Shown: piece by piece, positions 57,650 through 64,000 of the stretch
How the letters are laid out: the number at the start of each line of letters is the position of its first letter
Position numbering within the stretch: the first letter of the stretch is position 1
Source: Musa acuminata AAA Group
Taxonomy: Eukaryota; Streptophyta; Magnoliopsida; Zingiberales; Musaceae
Assembly (NCBI RefSeq): GCF_036884655.1
Contig: NC_088342.1
Span: forward strand, 29,704,001-29,768,000
DNA length: 64,000 nt
Direction: 5' to 3'
Translations under genes and position numbers: made by a program
The notes under the pieces: model-generated
Told to the model about the DNA's origin: nothing
What the model saw: only the letters and a program-made list of their open reading frames with translations
Database searches by the model: none

Positions 57650-60600
57650 CTTGGCCAAAGGACTGCAAATATCCTTAAGCATCTCTTTCCAGTGCCTAAG
57701 CCTGACTCCAAACGCATAATCACATTTGCCAACCAGTCTGATTACATCTCCTTCAGGTAGATGCCTTTCTTTTCATACTTTGTCACAGATTTTGATATTT
57801 CTCTGATCATGGATGTTTAGACACATGATGTTATCACATTATCTGACTCCTCGATGTTTAGGCATATGTTTTTTAAGAACTGCATTTGATGTAATGCTCA
57901 AATGGATATTACATCAAATACATTCGAGCAAGGTTCGGCTTCCCGTGCGGTTGGCAGTTCGGAATGTCCTGCTCTATACTGGCATACCAACACATGGTGT
58001 GTCGGGGCGTGCTGATGGGGACTCAGGCGATCTTCTTGATTACCTGACAAACTAGTACATACCGCCCATACAGTACTTATTCGGGTGGTACAGTAAACCT
58101 TGCAAACGAGTAAACTGTATATCCTGCTTATCTCACTGTTTATCTCACTATGTTCAATGTGGATCTAGAGTAGATTTTTAATCTCTCAGTTTGCAGATAG
58201 GGGTACGACTTTCTGATTACAATTGCTGGATATATGTGGTGATTTTTGTTTTCATATTTATGATACTCTAAATGCAGTCTTAATGGAGTAAAAGTGTAGA
58301 TAAGGATTGATTTAGAGTTTCTATTGGTACATGTTTGTTCTTATTGATTTTACCTCTTTAGAATCTTTTAGTTGCTTAGTGAGGTTTGTCTTGATTACTA
58401 GGGTAAGCATGATAAGTAGTCGAAGGAGACTAGATCATTTTGTCTTTGTAAGAATCAGCATCTTAATTCATGATAAATTAGCTTAAAGAATGAGCTAATT
58501 TTTTTTTTATATTTTGGGATCAAACACAAGGATGAACTGGATGATATTAGTGGGACCTTTAGGCAGTAAAAGGAGTTGTTAAAGTTCACAAGGATTTTAG
58601 ATAATTTTTAACTTTTTCTCTTTTGATTCATTTTAATCAGTTTCTGGTGTTCTGTATTCACCAACTTTTATCCATTGGTTGTGCTTTGACTGCTAATTTC
58701 CAACAATAAAAAAGAAAATTTCTTTTTCTTTTTTATTTCTTAATTTGATATGGATCAAATTCATGCATGTTCGTGAATAATATGTGGTGTTCAATTTTAC
58801 ATCAAATTGGATAATGGCCGATACAAATTTAAATGGTAGTCCATATGATAATAATTGTGTTTTAGCATATAACTTCTTCCGTAGGAATTAAAGGTGGAAA
58901 CACATATAAAAAAGTTGTCTTTTTGATTCAGTACAGGCTTTTCAAAGACTAATGCGGAAAGCTGGATCAAGTTTTGGTTTGCAAGTGGCTTTGGATCAAA
59001 TATAATAATTTCATGTTATTTCTAAATTCAATTATCCTATTTAACTGACACTCTATTTAAGCAACATGATTCTGATTTAACATCAAAATAGAATATTATT
59101 GTAAATGATAACGACTAACTTATATTCTTATTTAAACAAGGTTACTGATATTCTGGCAAGTGATAACAATTAACTCATCCATGTCAACATGATTCTGATT
59201 AAACATCAAAATAGAAAACAATACAAATGCACACCAAAATAACATGGAATTGGAACAATGTTAACCTAAAAAAGATGAGGTGAAGGCCATAGTTTCCTTG
59301 TATATGATATGGCAGAATGTCTCACTATTATTGGATTCCCTTTGTAAAATGATCATAATATATTATTAGTAGTTAATTTTGTCTTGAATTTTTGTGATTA
59401 TTATTATATCATGGTTCTATGGATATTTTCTCCTCTGTGCCCATGACTAGTTGTCTTTTCTTCCTTGGTACACCCAAGTTAGTGATTCTAGGAGCTGAAT
59501 TAGATGTGGACATGCATGTAAATTATAGCTTCCTCAAATTCTCGTGATAAATTTGTATTTATTCCCTAATCCTCCTTCTGAAAGCCTCTTGACTTCTTAT
59601 CCCTGATGATAAATGGAAACTATGTTCTCATTAGCCATAAATTATTGGCATCAACTTTTGTCATACTATGGCGTATTTCTCGATATGAGCGGTTTGTACT
59701 AGTCCGATAAGGGACCAGTAAGGGTGTTATGTATTAGTTTGTCAGTATGTCCCATCGTATCGTGTGTTGGTACATCGATATGGTTTGTATGTACCATACT
59801 GATGGTTGGTTGGTACATCGGTACAGATCGGTAAGATGAACCATGATTGGCTCCATGATCTACAATGTGTCTAAAATCTAAAATCTGTCTCTTGTAATTC
59901 TATGGCTGTCAATGCTTCACTGCCACTTATGGTCTAATATCCCACCTCTTCTCGTTATACACTACATTTCAGATCTACCACACAGAACTACTACATTTCA
60001 GCATCAACATCTTGGTAACCAACATCCAGAATTGAGCTTTGGATTGAAGGATTTATCTGCAATATTGGCTTGCTTTTGCTAATTGTGACTTTAGTTCACT
60101 CCTAAAAGGAAATGAGGATTTTGCAATATTTATTTTTTTGATCATTAGATGTTGTAGGTATCTATTGCTTGCCATGAACAGACATCCCAACTAATTATTT
60201 GACCTCTACTTGAAACACATTTTTGGTGGATAACTTACACTGTGCTCTGATGGAGTTTGGGAGTATACCGTCATAACAAAATCTTCACATTTATTTGATC
60301 ACGATTTTATCAGCATGCACTTTATGTTGACATTTTATTTTCTTGTGTTATTTGACCTAGGCATCATGTATATGAAAAACGTGGTGGTCCTAAGTCTGTT
60401 GAGCTAAAGGAGGTTGGTCCTCGGTTTGAATTACGGCTTTATCATGTGATCATACAGTCCTTTTTTACTCAACTTTGTTTGAGTTCTAATGAAGTACAAG
60501 TCTTCTAAGCATAGCATGGATATATGTATGTGTGTATCTCTTATCTGATGATACTTGCATGTTCTTATCTTCACTTTGGTGCCAGATCAAGCTAGGGACA

Positions 60601-60684
60601 GTTGATCAAAGTGAAGCCCAGAACGAATGGGTCATAAGGCCGTATATGAACACTGCCAAGAAGCGAAATGTTCTTGGAGATTGA
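57650..60684 (+). CDS. IMP4: IMP4 (U3 snoRNP / SSU processome, Brix domain), C-terminal exons only
   Basis: Three exons: 57650-57756, 60361-60445 and 60586-60684 (TGA), in frame with GT-AG introns of 2.6 kb and 140 bp; 96 residues. They read [76 protein letters not shown] and [20 protein letters not shown]. This is the end of the Brix domain and the conserved tail of IMP4, which with IMP3 and MPP10 acts in the nucleolus on the U3-dependent cleavages that release 18S rRNA. The family is about 290-300 residues long; the N-terminal two thirds is absent from the window, and other plus-strand genes and repeats fill the space upstream. Element F ends 39 bases before the first exon. Retained introns rule out a processed copy. 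The second exon ends CAT|GT, giving His where Gln is usual. Confidence 0.92.
57757..60360. other. IMP4 intron, 2.6 kb
   Basis: AT-rich intron. About 57940-58100 and 59650-59850 have GGTACAT/TGGTATGTACC-like sequence resembling dispersed repeats. A 12 bp inverted repeat with a 12-base loop lies at 57884-57919. No other gene was seen. Confidence 0.6.
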
Positions 60685-62075
60685 TGGCTAATTTGATACG
60701 GAGTCTATCTTGGTTGTTTGATTGTTTAATTTTTCTTTCTTTTTACCTAAACATTTGTCATTTTTATCTCCAGTATTATCTATGTGATGCCCGACTTCAA
60801 TGTCGGGGAGTTGTCATCTAAGCTAAATACTGATGATCATATCTGCTAATTTCTGAAACAATTTAGTTGGCTTTTGTGGCTTTGGTGGAGCACTCCTTCA
60901 TGTGATTGATCATGATACATCTCTATGTCACTCCCTTATGTAAAAGGGAAAGCAACCATGTTCATGCTTTTAATATTAGGTGAAAATGTCATGGATCACC
61001 TATAACATATCCTTTACACTATACAGCTTTAATCTCTTTAGTTCTACCGATCAAGATGGAACCTTTTACGGGATTGCATCCTTGAACAAGTATTTACTTG
61101 ATGTATAGTAAATATGGATGTTGATGAATGAGTATTGCATAAGTGAATTTAGGCATCATTATTATGGTAATTTGCTTGGGTTAGACCTTTTATACATAGG
61201 TACAGGTTGGTCTCATGCTCATGCTTGAAGTCGTTTGTTCATTCATTAATTTGCATTGATAATCTTGTGTGGATGGGGGATTTGCAGTTGGGTTGTGTGT
61301 CTTCTTCTGAGTGAGAGCTTCGGCAAGAGCGGAAACTAAGTTGTCGAATGGGTTCTGTGCTGAAGAGAAAATCCTCTTTTGGGGCTTGTCATTTGTGGAA
61401 GGCTTTGGGTATCTTATTGAGAGTTCAATTTTCCTTTGATTTGTTTTTCTTGATCATGTTTTCTTGTTCTTCGGCTTTTTAATCGATTGTTTATATCTTT
61501 GAGCAAAAATGATCATGTGCTTTGGCTAAAGTTACAAGTCAAATTTGTTTATATGATGATAATTGTGTGTTGGAATGTGAATGGACCATACGTGACAATT
61601 TTGAATGTGAATGTAGCTTAATATTCTCATAGTCATAATATTCGCGTAATCATATTAGACCTGAATTTTTTTTTGTGTTTTATGTTTCACTCAGTTTGCT
61701 GCTTTGCCATCCGTTTAATGAATTCATTTTACAAACAAGTCAAATTTGAGATAATTTGATATGATTAGTTTGGTATATTTTGACTTGCATTTAGATTTGT
61801 CGAATTAGTTTAAAATTACTGATGAAAATGAACTGGTTTTTGATTTCACAGTGACATTGTGGTCTCAGTAAGATCTAGCAACTTGGTTCAATCCTTGTGA
61901 TTGTTGTCGGGTCCAAAATTTTGTTACAGATCATGTCCCAATGACACCCTCTCATTTTTAGAACATACCATATAATTTAAAATAAATAATTTGATTGGAA
62001 CGGGAAATGTATGGATTTTACTTATTTTTTTAATGTTTAAAATAATTAGTTATTAGAGTCCGGTTTCGATTCAAA
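60685..62075. other. Region downstream of IMP4
   Basis: Contains the IMP4 3' UTR. A GC-richer block at about 61285-61440, preceded by TTTGCAG, could be an untranslated 3' exon; no supporting frame was found. Confidence 0.45.
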
Positions 62076-62126
62076 TTAATTAATTAATTAATTAATAATA
62101 ATAATAATAATAATAATAACAACAAC

Positions 62127-62162
<36 letters not shown>
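62076..62162. repeat. (TTAA)n and (TAA)n microsatellite
   Basis: A short TTAA run passes into about 22 TAA/CAA units. Confidence 0.9.
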
Positions 62163-62977
62163 TTTGATTATTGTCATTAATATTTTAAGAACCAAGTAGG
62201 AAATTGGATCTCAATAGATTGGTGGATTCTTTTTCTTTTTTTGTCCAAAATAAATCTATTAAGATATAAAGATTCACAAAATAAATCTATTAAGATATAA
62301 GGAGATTACAGCTCAAAATGTAAGATAACTCAAAGGAGAAAATATCCTCCAACAAAAAAGAAGGCTCATCTTTTCCAGCATTGTGACTTCGAGTAGTTGA
62401 ATTGATTGCTTCATTAATCCACGATAGCAATATAAAATTTATAAACATTGCGGTGAGGGCTATTTAGATCTTTGGTTCATTCTAATGAGCCTATTTAGAT
62501 AAGGCATAACATTTAGTTGACTTCATACTAAGACGTAAATAAAAAATCATGCATCGCTATAAATCTTAATATGAAAATCATTATCAACTTGTTTACTGAA
62601 AGTTCGATCATAGAATAAACAAAAAGCTACCAATTTCAACTTTATTAAGGAAAGAAGAAGATTAAGGGTAAATAACACTATATTTGATATACATAATACT
62701 GCATTATACACCCATACTAATATATGTTATATGCTCGAAGGATATTCCCAAAAAGGATCAGATAAAAGCTCCCTCCCCACCCCCTCATATCACCTAAAAT
62801 GTTTGCGAGGTTTTCTTGTAGGCGTCAAGGCACACCCAACTCCAACTCGAGGCATGACGAATGGATCTCTTAGGTGTTGTTTTTATGTGTTAGAGTTTAG
62901 GTTTCCCATCCTCGGAGGGTGCCTCGAGTGTAGTGTCTCACTAAACCGAAGGTGAAAACTTTAGGCACATTATTACA
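62163..62977. other. Non-coding sequence before the minisatellite
   Basis: Includes an imperfect direct duplication of about 31 bases (AAAATAAATCTATTAAGATA at 62249 and about 62279). Some CTCGAG- and AGGTG-rich sequence after 62860 already resembles the following array. No gene recognised. Confidence 0.5.
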
Positions 62978-63628
62978 TTTAGCCTAAGAGAAGTGTCTTA
63001 GACACACTTGACATGCCTAGCCTGAGGGAGATATCTCGAGTGCATTTTTCATGCTTAGCCTAAGGGAGGTGTCTCGAGCACATTTTTCATGCTTATCTCA
63101 GGGAAGAGTCTTGAGTGGCTCAAGGGAGGCGTATTGGGTGTATTTTTCATTCTTAGCTCGAGGGAGATGTCTTGAGAATATTTTTCATGCTTAGTCCTGT
63201 GGGAGGCATCTTAAGTGTATTTTCCATACTTAGATTAAGGGAGGAGTCTCACTCATTTTCCATATGTAGTCCAAGGTGCATTTTTCATGTTTAGTTCGAG
63301 GAAGACATCTCATGAGCATTTTTCTTAGCTCGAGAGAGATATCTTAGGCATATTTTCTATACTTAGCTTGAGAGAGATATCTTAGACATATTTTCCTTGC
63401 TCAGCTTGAGGGAGACATCTCAAGCACATTTTCTATGCTTAGCCTACAGGAGACATCTTAAGTGTATTTTCCATATTTAGCTTGAGGGAGGTGTCATGAG
63501 CACATTTTTATTGCTTAGCTCAAGGTAGGCATCTTAGGTACATTTTCCATACTTAGATCGAGGAAGATGTCTCGGGTGTATTTTCTATGCTTTACTCTAA
63601 GGAGACATCTCGGGCATATTTTCCATAG
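62978..63628. repeat. Degenerate minisatellite, about 38 bp period, about 18 units
   Basis: Units follow the pattern CTTAGCYTGAGGGAGRTRTC, then TYGAGYRCATTTTYCATG. Several units are shortened (63105-63125, 63250-63310). Substitutions are mostly C/T and G/A. Confidence 0.88.
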
Positions 63629-64000
63629 GACGTCAACATACTATTTAGACATGCACTCATTGGCAAAAAAAACTATAAAGTGTCACATCGAGCAAAAGCT
63701 TTGCGGGTATCGCAAAGCTCCGTCAGGCTAAAGCCTCTTAAGCAACCAAGCTAAAGGTGGTGTTGGGGTAGTAACACACCATGGAGGATAGGCTGCTCCA
63801 ACACCAAGCAATAATAAAGGAACTAAAGGAGTGACTCAAGGACTATGATCGACAAATCTAGGAGTATAAGCTTTGGGTCATTGAATTGTTCGAGCAAGTG
63901 GTGGCTGAGGCAGCCTTGCTACCAAAGAGGGAGAGTAAGGTGATCGAGAGGTGCAAGTCCTCAATCGACTTTAAGAAGGGGCTAGTACATTCGAGGGAGT
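63629..64000 (+). pseudogene. Possible repeat-derived coding fragment at the window edge
   Basis: From ATG 63781 a frame reads MEDRLLQHQAIIKELKE, then TGA, LKDYDRQI, TAG, then EYKLWVIELFEQVVAEAALL and on to the window end. It is charged and helix-prone, like coiled-coil proteins encoded in some plant retroelements, but I do not recognise the family. The adjoining minisatellite and two stops argue against a host gene. Confidence 0.35.

Overview
This is a plant nuclear genome segment: spliced multi-exon genes with GT-AG introns, plant-specific families, and about 40 kb of nested LTR retrotransposons. No prokaryotic, organellar or free-virus genes were seen. A monocot, perhaps a Zingiberales plant such as banana or Ensete, is my guess from the look of the repeats; that is inference only.

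Left arm (1-13,300) is the gene-bearing part. It holds the 3' part of a LONESOME HIGHWAY-type bHLH transcription factor gene (+, 37-6148, cut by the window edge). Next is a two-exon gene for a small, probably N-myristoylated protein of unknown role (+, 7241-9861). A complete seven-exon WAT1-related EamA transporter gene follows (-, 13,254-10,356), convergent with the second gene. A solo LTR sits in the intron of the second gene, and a 175-180 bp tandem repeat sits in intron 5 of the WAT1-related gene.

Middle (13,300-57,610) is repeat territory. In order: an 820 bp TA-rich microsatellite; a 619 bp long-TIR (Mutator-like) element; an old minus-strand Ty3/gypsy element (A, 17,566-22,786); and a minus-strand Ty1/copia element (24,063-33,193) carrying a young plus-strand copy of its own family (25,534-30,793). 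Then comes a relic of a second WAT1-related gene (34,440-34,735), followed by a three-level nest. In that nest a long-LTR copia-type element D (from 35,939) is split by gypsy element C (37,333-47,973), which is itself split by gypsy element B (38,314-43,642). Two further copies of D's family, E (minus) and F (plus), lie head to head and carry gag but no pol, the structure described in plants as TR-GAG.

Right arm (57,611-64,000) starts with the last three exons of IMP4, a U3 snoRNP/SSU-processome protein. Retrotransposon F ends 39 bp before the first surviving exon, and the N-terminal two thirds of the gene is absent from the window. Downstream are TAA repeats, a degenerate minisatellite of about 38 bp period, and a possible repeat-derived reading frame at the edge.

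Target-site duplications, shared deletion breakpoints and LTR comparisons let the order of insertions be read directly. All such counts were made by eye. No CRISPR, tRNA or rRNA genes were recognised.
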